Shown here piece after piece: positions 19,339 through 33,120 of a DNA stretch of 64,000 bases (the first letter of the stretch is position 1; every line of letters starts with the position of its first letter). The stretch covers positions 19,747,767 through 19,811,766 of the forward strand of contig JAJEKV010000008.1 in NCBI GenBank assembly GCA_021234155.1, given 5' to 3'. The notes under the pieces were generated by a model. That model made no database searches and was not told the DNA's origin. It saw nothing but the letters and a program-made list of their open reading frames with translations. The position numbers and the translations under genes were made by a program. This DNA is from Isoetes taiwanensis. Taxonomy: Eukaryota; Streptophyta; Lycopodiopsida; Isoetales; Isoetaceae.

Positions 19339-21945
19339 TACATGGCATAGGAGTTATAATTAAAATGTGATAGCACACGAAAGCGAAGAACCTTCATTAG
19401 ATAAAAAAATAAATTAGAGACCGATTTGAAATTGTTATCCACTGCGAAAAACTCGAATGGGACTAGTATAGATTTATCCGACCCTCGGCTATGGAGATAA
19501 TCACGAGGTCGCATTTAAAGAAGTCTAACCGTAGCAACTCCGCATCCTGTTCTCCGTGCTATCAAGATATGATCTTCGGGATTAAATGAAGTCTAGCTTC
19601 ATTAACAACACAACATCGCATTTATAAGCAAGTAAAGACTAATACAATCTCACAACTCTCGAATATCCTATGACCTCCTAGAGGCGGGGAATTGGTCTAC
19701 CCCGATAAGATCAGCCTTGAATTGCAAGGATTAAAGCGAGTCCTAGATTACTTCCAAGCTCTTCAAAATCTGGAGGCGAAGGTGCAATCGAGCCCGAAAA
19801 TCAGGCCAAAAGCAAATGCAAAGACTCCTACATGCATTTGGGTCGAGAATGCCCAAAGATGCATCCAAGTCCACAATCAACCGGATTTGCGGCTCCCTTT
19901 TGCATCGAGCAAATTAGTCGCCATTTACGGTACCTTTTACCAAATTGGTTTTTGATCGAAAAACTTCAGCGGATCGCAAAAATTCCTAATGAATCGATCA
20001 CCTCATTACGTATATTTCAATCGGGCGTTTTCCCCGAGGTTTTAGAGTCAATTACGTGACGGGGGCATGGATGCCTTCAAATTCCTTGGTGTTTTCTCTA
20101 CTCAATCCGCCATATCGAATCTGGGGCGTTGTAGGGCCGGTATCAATCTCGCACGTAAACGCCCCCAATCGGTGAGAAAAACCCAAAATCCAAGCAACTC
20201 ACTTGAATATGTATTCTGTCACTTTTCCTCCTCCGATGACACATTCAATAGAACCTATTTCACACACGATCGTGTATTAGAATCCAGGAAACACTGCCAC
20301 AAAAACAGAGTACCTTCAAATCTCTGCATCAGAAAGCAAGAACAGAGAATATTTGACTTCCCATGAATCCCAGCTCAAAACCGATAAAAGCAAAACCGAC
20401 ACAAAAAGTTGTAATGGCGTCTCTCATTCAAGAAGTTAAAGGAAATCGTAGCAACCAAGCAACGGCGGGCAAGCATCAAAATCTCTGCCGAAATGCTTTG
20501 TCACTCATAAGACAAACACATCCTTCCATAACTCTGCCATAGCCACTTACCATCCGGTCACTAGATCCACTTAAGAAAGGATGGATTCGGTAAAATGTAG
20601 AAAGCCCATTTTGCATAATTTGACGAGGTAATCGCCATCAAATTGAATACACCATTGCGGAAGGGCTTACACCATTCTTGAAGCACCCATCTCGAAAACC
20701 ATTGCCAAATTAGCCATTTATAAGCTGAGAAATCCGATTGCAGAAGACTAAGCTGAAGAAGAATTCGATAGGACCTTTAGAATGGTCATTAAATATTGCT
20801 GTTTACTCGAAATAAGCTACCAGAGCTCAAGCTTCAAGATCTCATACACAAGCCGGATTGCGGATTAAAGCCGGATTGCCGGACTGCCATAGACAAAATG
20901 CATCTCTGAATCCCAAGGTAGAAACAAAAATCACTTCAATGCTTTTTACTTGCCGAGAAACCCCGGGGAATCAATGATCAAAGAAAAATGGCACAAGAAA
21001 ACATTGAGCCACTTGGCCGACCCAAGCTTAGAAGCGGATATAGACCCGATCGTCTAAGAATGGATGTCCGCTCATAGAGTTTTAAGAACAATCGCGCTCC
21101 ATTGCCGATTCAATAAGAAAAGGATGAGAAAACCTAAACAATACAACACCAAGCTTTTGCCAAGCCCGATGGTTTTCACCGGAGCAAAAGTCGCAAAAGA
21201 AAACCATCGGCTAAGGAATTCGGAAGAACTATAAGAACCCTAATCGTAGAAAAACAAAGGGGAGATAACGAGGATCTGTAAAGGATAATCGGAAGGCTTT
21301 CGGCCTTCCCTTTACTTGCAAGAGGTCGCCATAGCTAGCTACGATGTTACAGAAGCAACGGGACTGAAAAGTTGCCACCTAACAATGTAATTAATGATGC
21401 TTAATTGCTGCCAGTGCCACCTCACCCCATATTAAATGTAATACAATTTCCTTGCACAATTTCCTAGCACATCCAATATTTAATTTAATAAACATTAAAT
21501 ATACAAGACCGCCGCCGCGAACATTTCTCTTTTTCAAAACGGTGCAGTTGGACCCCAGTTAACGTCCAACATTCTCTTCTGCAATAGATTGATGTGAAGC
21601 AACTTCGTAAGATCTTACATTCTAACTCTAATTTAGAAATTACAAAATGGGAGAATATTTACCTTGCATGCAATTAGTGAAGCAGAAGAGAAGCGCTCAC
21701 AATAGCTCTTCAAGTGCTCTCAATGCGTCGAGACAATAAGAAGGCCTTCTATTTATAAGATGGAGTTTTGTTGGATGATCGACACACATGACTAATCTAG
21801 GGCTATATTTATGCCAAGTGCCTATATAATCCTTCGCATGTAATCATTAATATCATTCGATATATATTTCATATCCATAATTATCCTAAAATGGATATCA
21901 TTAAGATTCTATATATATTGGGATTGATATCTTCTAACAAATTTG
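19339..21945. other. non-coding right half of unit 2 before the minisatellite
   Basis: About 2.6 kb with no supported exon. From about 19450 to 21330 the text is dotted with CG where CTG would be expected in normal sequence context (for example ACTCCGCATCCTGTTCTCCG). At 21370-21480 short blocks (TGCCACCT.., TTTCCTTGCAC) match pieces of the family tail, suggesting an internal duplicate or older tail. Confidence 0.5.
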
Positions 21946-21949
21946 TCAA

Positions 21950-22620
21950 TGGCCGCAATAAATGCAAAGTGCACACATGTCGTGCTTTGATAATTCGCAA
22001 TAAATGCAAAGCTTATTAATGGCATTAATAAATGCAAAGTGCACACATGTCGTGCTTTGATAACTTCATAATAAATGCAAAGCGATTAATGGCCTTAATA
22101 AATGCAAAGCGATTAATGGTCGCAATAAATGCAAAAGGTATTAATGGCTACAATAAATGCAAAGTGCACACATGTCGTGCTTTGATAATTCGCAAGTATT
22201 AATGGCCACAAAAAAATGCAAAGTGTATTACCCGCAATAAATGCAAAGTGCACAAATCTGCCATAAATGCGATGAATGCAACGTGTCATCCTATGGTAAT
22301 GCTCATATCTTCCTCCGCCATAAATGCTCATAAATGCCTCAAATCTGAAATTAATGCCCGCAATAAATGCTTTATAATCAATGAATGCACACAATATTCG
22401 AGGTTATTAATGGCTGCAATAAATGCTTTACAATCAATGAATGCACACTGTACACGTGTCATGTAATCACGTCAACATCACGAAATATTCGAGGTTACCG
22501 CAATAAATGCTTTATATAATCAATGAATGCAAAAATGAATGCAAAGAAGGTTATTAAGTGGCCGCAATAAATGCTGCAATAAATGCTTTATAAGTAATAA
22601 ATGCACACAAGTACACGTGC
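21950..22620. repeat. GCAATAAATGC minisatellite
   Basis: Degenerate copies of a unit combining ATTAATGGCC, GCAATAAATGCAAAG and a spacer TGCACACATGTCGTGCTTTG recur about ten times with variable length (roughly 30-80 bp). The short frames within encode repeats only and are not genes. Confidence 0.85.
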
Positions 22621-22649
22621 CATGTTTTAAGAATTTTGAAGGAACAAAA

Positions 22650-23070
22650 TGAAGGAGAACAGAAATTGGACACTCAATTACATAGAAAGGAAAATGCCCT
22701 AATTTCAAGGATGGACGGTCTACATAAAATGCCCCAATTGAATCCCTAGATCTAACGGGCCACATCAAAAGCCCCAAATAAAGGGGGCTGCTTGGGGTTG
22801 ATTGAAGTGTCACCGTCTGGACCGTCCATCTCAGAGATGGACGGCCGAGATCAATCTTTACCAACAATTTCCTTGCACCTTCCTTAACCTAAAATCAAGG
22901 GCCACGATTTCTCACGTGACCGATCGACGGCCCAGGGATGGGGTGCATGCCCCATGCATGCCCCCCCATCAAGGGCTATTGTCGCGCCACCTCAAAAAAT
23001 CGACGGCCAGGATGAATCTCTACATAACTTTAACCCCCCATAGGACCCATAAAGTAATTGTATATATATA
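22650..23070. repeat. conserved tail of unit 2
   Basis: Contains an inverted GGACCGTCCATC/GATGGACGG pair at about 22818-22845 and the GTGCATGCCCCATGCATG core at 22942-22959. The blocks ATCAAGGGC, CGCCACCTCA and GGCCAGGAT..AATCTCTACATAAC are shared with the unit 1 tail, and it ends AAGTAATTGTATATATATA. Confidence 0.75.
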
Positions 23071-23133
23071 ATGTATAATGATATATAACGAGATAACGAT
23101 ATATGAATATTAGTTAGCATTAACTCTATTTAA

Positions 23134-24963
23134 TTATCTTGAAGCACATGGCTCAGGATTATGTTGGTAAGTGCATGGTCCCAAGTGTAGATATCAAGGG
23201 GAAAGCTGTTGCAGATCAAGTACCATGTGAGGAGAATGAAGACGATGTGCATGTAGGTTTTTATCTAAGTGTGGACATTGGACAGTCCCATCCCTCCCTG
23301 TATTTTGGACTATCCGTGGAAGATTCTTCTGCATGGCAATACCACAAAGTTGCTTGGTATCCCAGTTGGAATTCACGTCTCTGCTTCAGATGCTTGGGAT
23401 GAAATCATTAGTGGGTTGCAAAAGCACTTGTTTTGGTGGAATACAGCTAAACTGTCCATGCCCGGTAGAATCACTGTGGCTAAATGTGTTCTTAGTAATA
23501 CTCATGTCTAGATGGTGTCAGCTCTATTAGCTCCGCAGTGTAAGATGGAGGAGATTGTGCGTATCGTCAGAAATTTTATTTGGGGTGGAAATGAGTTAGG
23601 AGCGGTGGTCAAGGTAGCTTGGGCGAAATGCATTAGACCTAAGGCAGCTGGTGGTCTTGGTATGTTGGATTTTCACCTCCAAAGCAAGGTGATGATATCA
23701 AAGTTCATTTGGAGGATTTTCATTGGTAAGGATGATTCTCCTGGCCTGAGGTTGTTGGTGCAGTTGATTCAGCATTGTCTCCCATTTCATAAGGCCACCA
23801 TTAAGCCCCTCCTTCCTTGGGCTTTGCTTTATCATATGCATCCGTATCCTAATGCTTCTCCTTTTCTCAAGGGGTTTTGCTACTTGGGACACCGTCGTCG
23901 GTCTCTTTTCCATATTAATCCTGAGGCATGTCTTCAGTTGTCCGCTCCATGCTGGTGGATTCCGTTGCAGGACACTCCAGAGAATGTGCCTCTAAGTGTG
24001 GTTGTTCATCCAAAGACTCAACGACGATGGGTAGCGGTGGTATCAAAGACTATTGCGGCTTGGTATGAGTCCGGTCATCTCATGTCATGGGAAGCATTTA
24101 GAACAAAGTTCTTGTTGTACAGATGGGATGGAGAGTAATCACGGAATCATATTGCTGCATTGCATTGTTGCCCGCGAGGATTACGGTCCCAGATTGAGGT
24201 AGTCGTATGGGGTTGCCATCGGGATATTCGGCCGTGGCGGTTTTGTGTCTTACGTGTATAAATTGCTTTTTGCATTTCAAATCTCGCCTCCATCTAATAG
24301 GTGGCATCTTCAGGTCCCTCAGCCACAATGGAAAAGTGTTTGGATATGGGTATGGGATAAGTTGCTTCATCCCAAAGTAGTAGTTCTGTGGTGGCAAGTG
24401 ATCCATAGATGCCTCAGAGTCAGCAAGTTAGTCCATAAAATGGATAATCGGATTTTGAGCTCATCCTTTATGCCGCCAAAGGGTTGAGAGTATTGAGCAT
24501 TGTTTTTTCTTGTGTGAGCGGCTTCGGCAGGCATGGTCTTGGTTGTTGACCCTATTTGGCACGTCTAGATCTAGCCAGCAAATTTTGCTTGCTATCTATC
24601 CTGATGCTTGGCCCAAACTACGGAAACGAGCTTTTCATCTCGCATGTGGCTGGCTTTTATGGTCAATCTGGAAGAGAAGGAGGTTGTTTATCTTTAAGGG
24701 CGTAGATGCTGCAGATGAGATTGTTCTTCAGTGGGCGCAATATAAAATTGTTATGGCTTACAATCGTTCTTCTCTTGATCAAGAGAAGAAAGTACTGATC
24801 TGCATATTTACCTTCAGATTCATTCTTTTGCATAGGCAGGTGGTTGTGCTCAGTTGGATCGGTTTGTCCACTGGGGTTATAATCCTGTCTTTGCATTTTA
24901 TGTTGCTCTGATTTTTAGTTGGTGAATAAAGCTTGTCGTCCTTCAAAAAAAAAAAAAAAAAAA
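23134..24963 (+). pseudogene. 5'-truncated LINE, ORF2 C-terminal part with poly(A)
   Basis: This is the tail end of a plant L1-type LINE. Frames in several phases cover the region after RT: GIPVGIHVSASDAWDEIISG, TAKLSMPGRITVAKCVLSNT, and the 208-codon frame at 23512-24138 with MEEIVRIVRNFIWGG, AKCIRPKAAGGLGMLDFHLQ and SKFIWRIF. The zf-RVT region follows (KLLHPKVVVLWWQVIHRCLR, then LFFL and ERLRQAWSWLLTLFG). An AATAAA signal lies at 24925-24930 and a 19-base poly(A) at 24945-24963, so the 3' end is genuine. Endonuclease and RT core are absent, typical of 5' truncation. Frameshifts near 23400, 24140 and 24490 kill it. It is on the opposite strand to the complete LINE at 45211-52110. I found no clear target duplication. 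Confidence 0.88.
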
Positions 24964-25139
24964 TGTTTATAACTTTTAATATTATAGCCCTATTCTAGAA
25001 TGGAGCTCGCATGAAAACGACAAAAACCTCATCAACATCTCATCGGCGCTTCCTCTTCTCTCTCAGCAGTACTTTATTCTCTATTCTTTGAAACCATGCA
25101 GGGGAGGGGCTTCTTCCTGCTTGGATTGACCAATTTGGC

Positions 25140-26640
25140 ATTTATTTCATGTTGTGGCATGCCCTTCCTCGGCCTTGCCTCTTCTTTGGCCATAATCGTT
25201 TGAACTTTCACCCTCGATCCCGTTTTTGATAAGGAAGTTCTCTTCTATTCGGGAGGTTTTTGTCATCTTCATGCGAGCCCCATTCTAGAATCCCATCGAT
25301 TCGAGCCATCGGATCGAGATTCTAGAAGGCGAACATGCATATCTCGCGTGCATGCATTGCATGCTTTCTACGAAGTGGGGAGATCACATATTTGTCGAGG
25401 TTCTTCATCAACATCTCGGTAGCTTCCTCTTCTCTCTCAGCAGTACATTATTCTCTATTCTTTGAAACCCACCCTAGCCCTTAATTGTTTAATGTATTTG
25501 TTGCACATGCATGACCAGCCCCTCTATTTGAAGTTTTCTTTTGTTTGTCGCATAGCGCGTCATCAGCCCCTCCACTTTGGGAGGTTTGTTTTTTCATATT
25601 TGTTCTAGTGTTGGTGATGTGCAGGTACAGGTTGGCAAGCGACAATAGCCGACTTCTCCATTCATGGATTGTTTGGGAGCAAATTTTCAGCCCGTACACG
25701 TTTATTTTATCTCGCTTTCACTAGTTTTTGTTAAAGCGGGACTTTCCTCGCGAGCTTTCTTATACATAAACCAAAATATCTATTAGCATTGCCAGTCTGT
25801 TGGCATTGGACATTCACCATTGTAGAAAACTGTGGAATTCGACCATGAATGAGATGAAGAAGATTTTCTACAATAGGGATAGTGGGCAGCCATGCATTAC
25901 GCAACTACCCACCGAAGAAAAATAAAGGGAACGCCCACTATACAACTTGGACCCCATGAAATACAATGCTAATAGATGTTTGTTTAGGTACCCTTAAAAA
26001 GCTTATCATCGGATTAAAAACCCCGCCCCTTCGTGTTTTCGAGGAAAACCCTAGTGACAAGCCTCCACAAGGGCTTGGACAAACATAAGGCGGAGAATTC
26101 GCCCTAAAACCCAATTTAATGGAGAAGTCGGGTTACCGCCACTTGCCAACCCTCGCAATTCGCACATCACCAATATGAGAACAAATGTGACAAAACAAAC
26201 GCCCCAAAGTGGAGGGGTTGATCACGCCGTACACGCGACAACAAAACAAAACCTCTTCAAATAGAGGGGCTGGTCACGCATGCCGGGGGCGACAAATACA
26301 TTAAACAATTAAGGGGAGGGAGGGTGGGTTTCAAAGAATAGAGAATAAGGTACTGCTGAGAGAGAAGAGGAAGCACCGATGAGACGCTGATGAAGAACCC
26401 CCCTAATATAGCGATCTACCAACCGTGAGAAGGCATGTATCGATGCATGCGACTCCCTCTATAATCTCGATCCGAGGACTCGAATCGATGGCATTCTAGA
26501 ATGGAGCTCGTGATGAAAACGACAAAACTTTTCGAATAGAAGAGAACTTCCTTATCAAACGGAATCGAGGACGAAGGTCAAAGGATTATGGCTAAAGAAG
26601 CAGCAAGGCCGATAAAGGACATGCCACAACATGAAAGAAA
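25140..26640. repeat. large inverted repeat (foldback), arms about 0.65 kb
   Basis: The left arm, about 25140-25800, pairs with the right arm, about 25965-26640, in reverse complement. For example GATAAGGAAGTTCTCTTC (25230) pairs with GAAGAGAACTTCCTTATC (26535). CAGCCCCTCTATTTGAAG pairs with CTTCAAATAGAGGGGCTG. TATTAGCATTG (25780s) pairs with CAATGCTAATA (25966). The spacer of about 165 bp has its own short inverted words around TTTTCTACAAT. An extra part-copy of the arm (CTTCCTCTTCTCTCTCAGCA) lies at 25045-25090 outside the left arm. Arms have diverged by indels. No ORF is credible. Confidence 0.85.
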
Positions 26641-27540
26641 CGCCCATCAGTCTGCAAGGAGCCTAATGGCTATTGTGTGAGCTTCAGTACCAACTCGCAG
26701 GTAGAGAAGCCAGACCTGGTCCAGTTTTGTTGCATTGGACTGAAGGTGAGACTCAAACACTGCTAGAATTTCAGGTCCATTACATGGGCAGCAGACACAG
26801 CAGGTCTATTAGAGGGCTGGCTAGTCAAAGAAGGCCGAAAAGCAAGGAATGAAGCTGCTAGTTGGTTTTGATTTGCTTGAAAACTATGTTGAAACAGTTT
26901 GTTTTGCTTGCCAAATCCTGGCCCACTACAATGTCTCTACACTATTATATTAGCCCACTTTTTTGGATTTTGTACTCGATAAAATGCTTAATGAGAACGA
27001 TTACTGTTAACAACTACCTTTAGATGTTAAAAAATCTTCGTAGATGTCATAATCCATTCTAGGCAAGAAGTTTCGTTGATTTAGTTGTTCAACCCTAAAA
27101 ACAAGAGGACATATCATCTAATCATGATTCAAGATCAATTGTATATCTCCCCCTGACCTTCACCTCAAGCATACATAACGAACTGAACGAAATAGAATAG
27201 AGCAAGGAACTAATAAATAAGTTAGGTAGATTCAAATAGTGTCTTAAGGAACACTAGCAAAGGAGTGCAGCGATGCGGACATATGGGAAGGTGTGTGGAC
27301 ATATGGGAAGGTGTGTTTGTTAAGGATAATGAGCACTTGCAGGCCCTTACACAAGATAAGGGCTTGACGACCACGTCTGCATCTCGTGTAATGATCTACA
27401 AGCGCCCATTTTCCCACGTCAAAAATAAGGGAGGAGGTTGTTTCTTGCCACATGGCGTCATATCAACCACCGAAAGCAAACATACTCGTTATTAACCTTG
27501 CTGGATCATACGAAGCGCTAGAGGCGAGGAAGAACATCAG
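26641..27540. other. unassigned stretch
   Basis: No gene or repeat family recognised. A short tandem copy of GGACATATGGGAAGGTGTGT lies at 27278-27317. Overlapping short frames on both strands at 27244-27495 look random. Confidence 0.4.
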
Positions 27541-27870
27541 CCTGAAATAAGGTAAGATTATTGGCCTGGCCAAGACCGATAACCAAAAATGCGTGATCAA
27601 GACTGTATGTTTGTTTTAAATGACCTGAAAAAAGGTAAGATTATCGGGTTGGCCAAGGCTAATAATAAAAAATGTGTGATCGAGGCTATACGTCCGAGAC
27701 CACGCATTTTTAATTATCAGCTGAGGGAAAGACCGATAATCACTTTATCGGCCGGTGGAATAGTACTGATAATTAATTAGCAATACTTCCCTAATACTGA
27801 TAATTAGTTATCAATACTCCACCTCATAACCAATTATCAGTATTGCATGAATACTGATAACAAAAAAACA
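27541..27870. repeat. tandem duplication followed by a TGATAAT hairpin
   Basis: About 60 bp beginning AAGGTAAGATTAT is repeated (near 27549 and 27635) with point changes. After it, TACTGATAATTAATTAGCAA and ATTATCAGTATTGCATGAAT face each other around 27765-27850, making an AT-rich foldback that resembles the end of a small MITE. Confidence 0.55.
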
Positions 27871-28864
27871 AGGACTCTCATTTAATGTATCAGTCTGACT
27901 AGCTGCTGCATGTGTTATTGAGCATGGCTTCACTCCAAGATGCGGGATCATACCTTTAGGAGGTCATGTGTATGCGGGCTTGCTCACCTGACATGTATAT
28001 ATTTTAGGATGTATATTTGTACGGTTTGTCGACATTCTTATTACTGTCACAGTTTTACCCTCGAAAATCCTTCGGGTAGGATTTATTAGTCCGGACAATA
28101 ATAAGTCAGCTGCGCTAAGGCTAGTGATGTGCAGAATATACACTAATATGTACTTCATCACCTGACTTCTGTTACGTACTCTTAAGCTTACGGTATTGTA
28201 TGTTGTATTCTTTCATTTTTTACTATGTCAACAGCTAATATTATGCAATTTGCTCTAGTTTCCAAGGTAATTTTCTTTTTTGGCATTGGGAAAAGTTCTT
28301 GCCGACTTAGCCTTTTTATAGAGTAGTTCAACGGCAAAATCACAAAAGTATGAATAGGCTTTGACCTTCATTAATTTAGATATGTGCAACTATGCCAAAA
28401 AAAAAAAAAGTGAGATATGCTTTGACCTTCATTAATTGTGCAACTACACCGAAAAAAAGAGAGAAGGCGAGCTCATTTTGCTTAATCGATCGTATTCTTT
28501 GCAAATCTATTATCAAAGGTAGATCAGATGGATCTCAAGCTAGATCTTGCGTAATTCAATTATAAAATGCAACTAACAAAACACTAGCCACAATAGGCCA
28601 CCCATATACACACTAATAAAAGAGAAACTCACTTTCCACTCGGCACCTACCATTGTTATACTAAACACTGCTGTCATTTACCATTCTTGTTTGGAAGTAG
28701 GGTACATAAAGCATCTTATACAACCACAAATTCCTACTTAAATAAGTATTTGATTCCAACAAGTAAATGGACTTGATCCCCTTTCCCATATACGTTTAAA
28801 TAGAGTGGAATGTTCAAGTCAATCGCAATCCCACTGCTTGCTTTGCCACTCCCCACTTGGCTTG
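27871..28864. other. unassigned stretch with a short tandem repeat
   Basis: GCTTTGACCTTCATTAATT followed by GTGCAACTA and an A-run occurs twice (about 28362-28405 and 28416-28460). No gene recognised. Confidence 0.45.
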
Positions 28865-29040
28865 CTGGAGACCACATAGTAGGTATATTTGTGAAAGAAA
28901 AAATAGGAGCTGGAGAACAGCTATTCTATGATTATCTTTATAAACCTGACCATGCCCCAGTATGGGCCCATAAACTAGAAGATGGCCCAAAGCATGATGA
29001 TGTGGGCAATAGCTCAAAACGGGCTCAAAAGACTGCATAA
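28865..29040 (+). pseudogene. Enhancer of zeste-type histone methyltransferase, SET C-terminal fragment
   Basis: E(z) proteins are the catalytic subunit of PRC2, which methylates histone H3 Lys27. The frame reads AGDHIVGIFVKEKIGAGEQL, then FYDYLYKPDHAPVWAHK and a stop at 29038-29040. This corresponds to the last part of the SET domain and the C-terminus of plant E(z) homologues, where the usual words are GDHRVGIFAKE and ELFYDYRYGPDQAPAWA. The family's FYDY is kept. Upstream sequence (28845-28865) shows only a mangled trace of the preceding FANHS segment, so most of the SET domain is gone. No promoter or neighbouring exons are seen, and the fragment sits among repeats. It is either a captured or a relict copy. 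Confidence 0.85.
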
Positions 29041-30278
<1,238 letters not shown>

Positions 30279-30480
30279 ATATTCAGGTCCCACCAAGTGG
30301 GTCTCAGCCCTAGGTGCTCTCCAGAAGCGACAAGTGCTACGCTGGAAATTGCAGAGGCCACCAGCCACAAAGATATAGAAGAAACGAGTCGATACAGCCC
30401 TCACTAGGTGGAACGAGAAGAAATCAACAGATGTTAAGACGAGCTGACACCTGGTGACTAGACTCAGAGGAGGGAGGGAG

Positions 30481-30683
30481 GGAAACTCTAGAACCAACAG
30501 AATTCAGCTCGCCGATGAGGAATGCTAGCAGGCAATATGGATATATAGTAGACAGAGCCAAAGAAAGCCTGCGTCATAGAAGGCTCAGGCTATAGATAGA
30601 TCTAACGCTCAAAATGGCGTGATGCCAAAACAGGCGTCCCAATGATGATTCTCTTCTATATAAGAAGAGAACCAGGGCATTCT
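30481..30683. repeat. about 200-bp direct repeat, copy 1
   Basis: Shares GAAACTCTAGAACCAA, CAATATGGATATATAGTAGA, AAATGGCGTGA.GCCAAA and CTCTTCTATATAAGAAGAGA in the same order and orientation with 38099-38303. The last word is a palindrome with 11-bp arms centred on a TATATAA-like box. Confidence 0.85.
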
Positions 30684-31693
<1,010 letters not shown>

Positions 31694-31739
31694 AGTGATT
31701 GTACTATGAGGGAGTGTACAAATTTTGAGCCATCCAATG

Positions 31740-32548
31740 AAGATTCTATAAAGATTCTCTTAGATTCTTCAAGGCTTAGAAAAAAATTTCCAAGATTCTC
31801 GAAGATTCCACGAAGATTCCCTTAGATTTCTCTACATTCTCTTGAGATTCTTATAGATTCTTTAAGATTCTCTTGAGTTTCCCCTAGATTCTCAAAGAGT
31901 AACCCAAATTTCCTCTAGATTCTCCAAGATTCTATGTAGATTCTCCTAAATTCCTATAGATTCTATGAAGATTCCCCTGCAAAACACATCCAATGTGAAA
32001 GATTCCACAACTATTCTTCTAGATTCTTAATATTCTACAAAGATTCCTCTAGATTCTCTAAGATTATATATAAATTTTATGTAGATTCCCCTAGGTTCCT
32101 TTAGATATTATGTATATTCCCCTAGATTCCATTAGATCTAAGTACATTCCCCAAGATTCTTCAAGATTCCATTAAAGATCACGTAGATTCTCAAGGACTT
32201 TTCTCTTAAGATGCTTAGATTCTGCTAGATTTTCTAAGATTCTCTTAAGATTCCCATAGATTCTCTAATTCTGTTGAGATTCCTCTAGATTCCCCAAGTT
32301 TCTATGTAGATTCTCCCAGATCCCCTTAGATTCTATGAAGATCCTCTTAGATTCTTCAAGATTTTATGAAGATTCCTCTAGATTCTCAAAGGTTTTATAA
32401 AGATTCGCTTAGATTCTTAAAGATTCCCTTGTGATTCCCATAGATTCCTCAAGATTCTATAGAGATTCTTTTACATTCTTTAAGATGCTATAAAAATTCC
32501 CCTAGATTCTCTTTTCCATAAACTACCAAGATTTCAAGAAGATTCTTA
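31740..32548. repeat. AGATT-phased array of unit 3
   Basis: Same motif and about 10-11 bp spacing as the arrays at 947-1881 and 13734-15120. One interruption without the motif lies near 31978-32010. Confidence 0.9.
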
Positions 32549-33120
32549 ATATTCGATCATATTCGCTTCAACTACGATGAAACAATATAAAAGCACTACT
32601 CATTGGAAAGCTCTCGATGAGAGGAATCCAATGGCATAGGCCCCACCTTCATCCGACCCCTTTGCTGCAAGTTACGGGCCTTTGAAGATAATTACAAAAA
32701 AGAAGCTTCCTCAAAATTCCTTTCATAAATGTTGGTGCCACCTCATTACTTTTTATTAAATGAGGATGCCACCTCAACTCCTTTAATAAATAAATTGCAA
32801 CTTAATAAAAAAACTTAGTGGCCAGGATTTCTCCTCCCTCTTTTGATCCAAGGGCTGAGATTGGCGACACCAAAAAGCACTTTTAGGGACCTTCCTTGCA
32901 CCTTCCTTAGAAAAATCAAGGGCTATGATTTTACCTTCCCCCCTTGATCCGACGGTCTAGAGGCATGGTGCATGCCCCATGCATGACCCCATGTAGATCC
33001 TAAGGCCGTAGTTGTGCCACCCCATTGGCCCACAAATAGACGGCCTAGATTAATTTGAATATGTAAACAATCCATGGGTACATCGTTTCCCATGGACACA
33101 TAGAATAATTATATATATAT
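32549..33120. repeat. conserved tail of unit 3
   Basis: Parallels the unit 1 tail block by block: TATTCGATCA, GCTCTCGATGAGAGGAATC, TGCCACCTCA, GGCCAGGAT, and the GTGCATGCCCCATGCATG core at 32968-32985. Point changes and small indels separate them. Confidence 0.78.

Larger units (their letters stand above)
15744..23070. mobile_element. unit 2: gene-capturing transposon-like unit
   Basis: Opens with ACAAGTTTTTGTCCTATCAA after a (TA)n tract and closes with the family tail ending AAGTAATTGTATATATATA. Inside are intron-containing fragments of three unrelated plant genes, ABCB transporter, RPC8 and RIO1, all on the minus strand. A GCAATAAATGC minisatellite follows. Retained introns with intact splice dinucleotides mean DNA-level capture, not retroposition. 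This is the composition of Pack-MULE or Helitron capture elements. I see no transposase and cannot define a target duplication. Confidence 0.55.

Noticed and set aside
22113-22394. 93-codon minus-strand ORF with CIF/HFAFI repeats
   Set aside because: It lies wholly within the GCAATAAATGC minisatellite and repeats with it.
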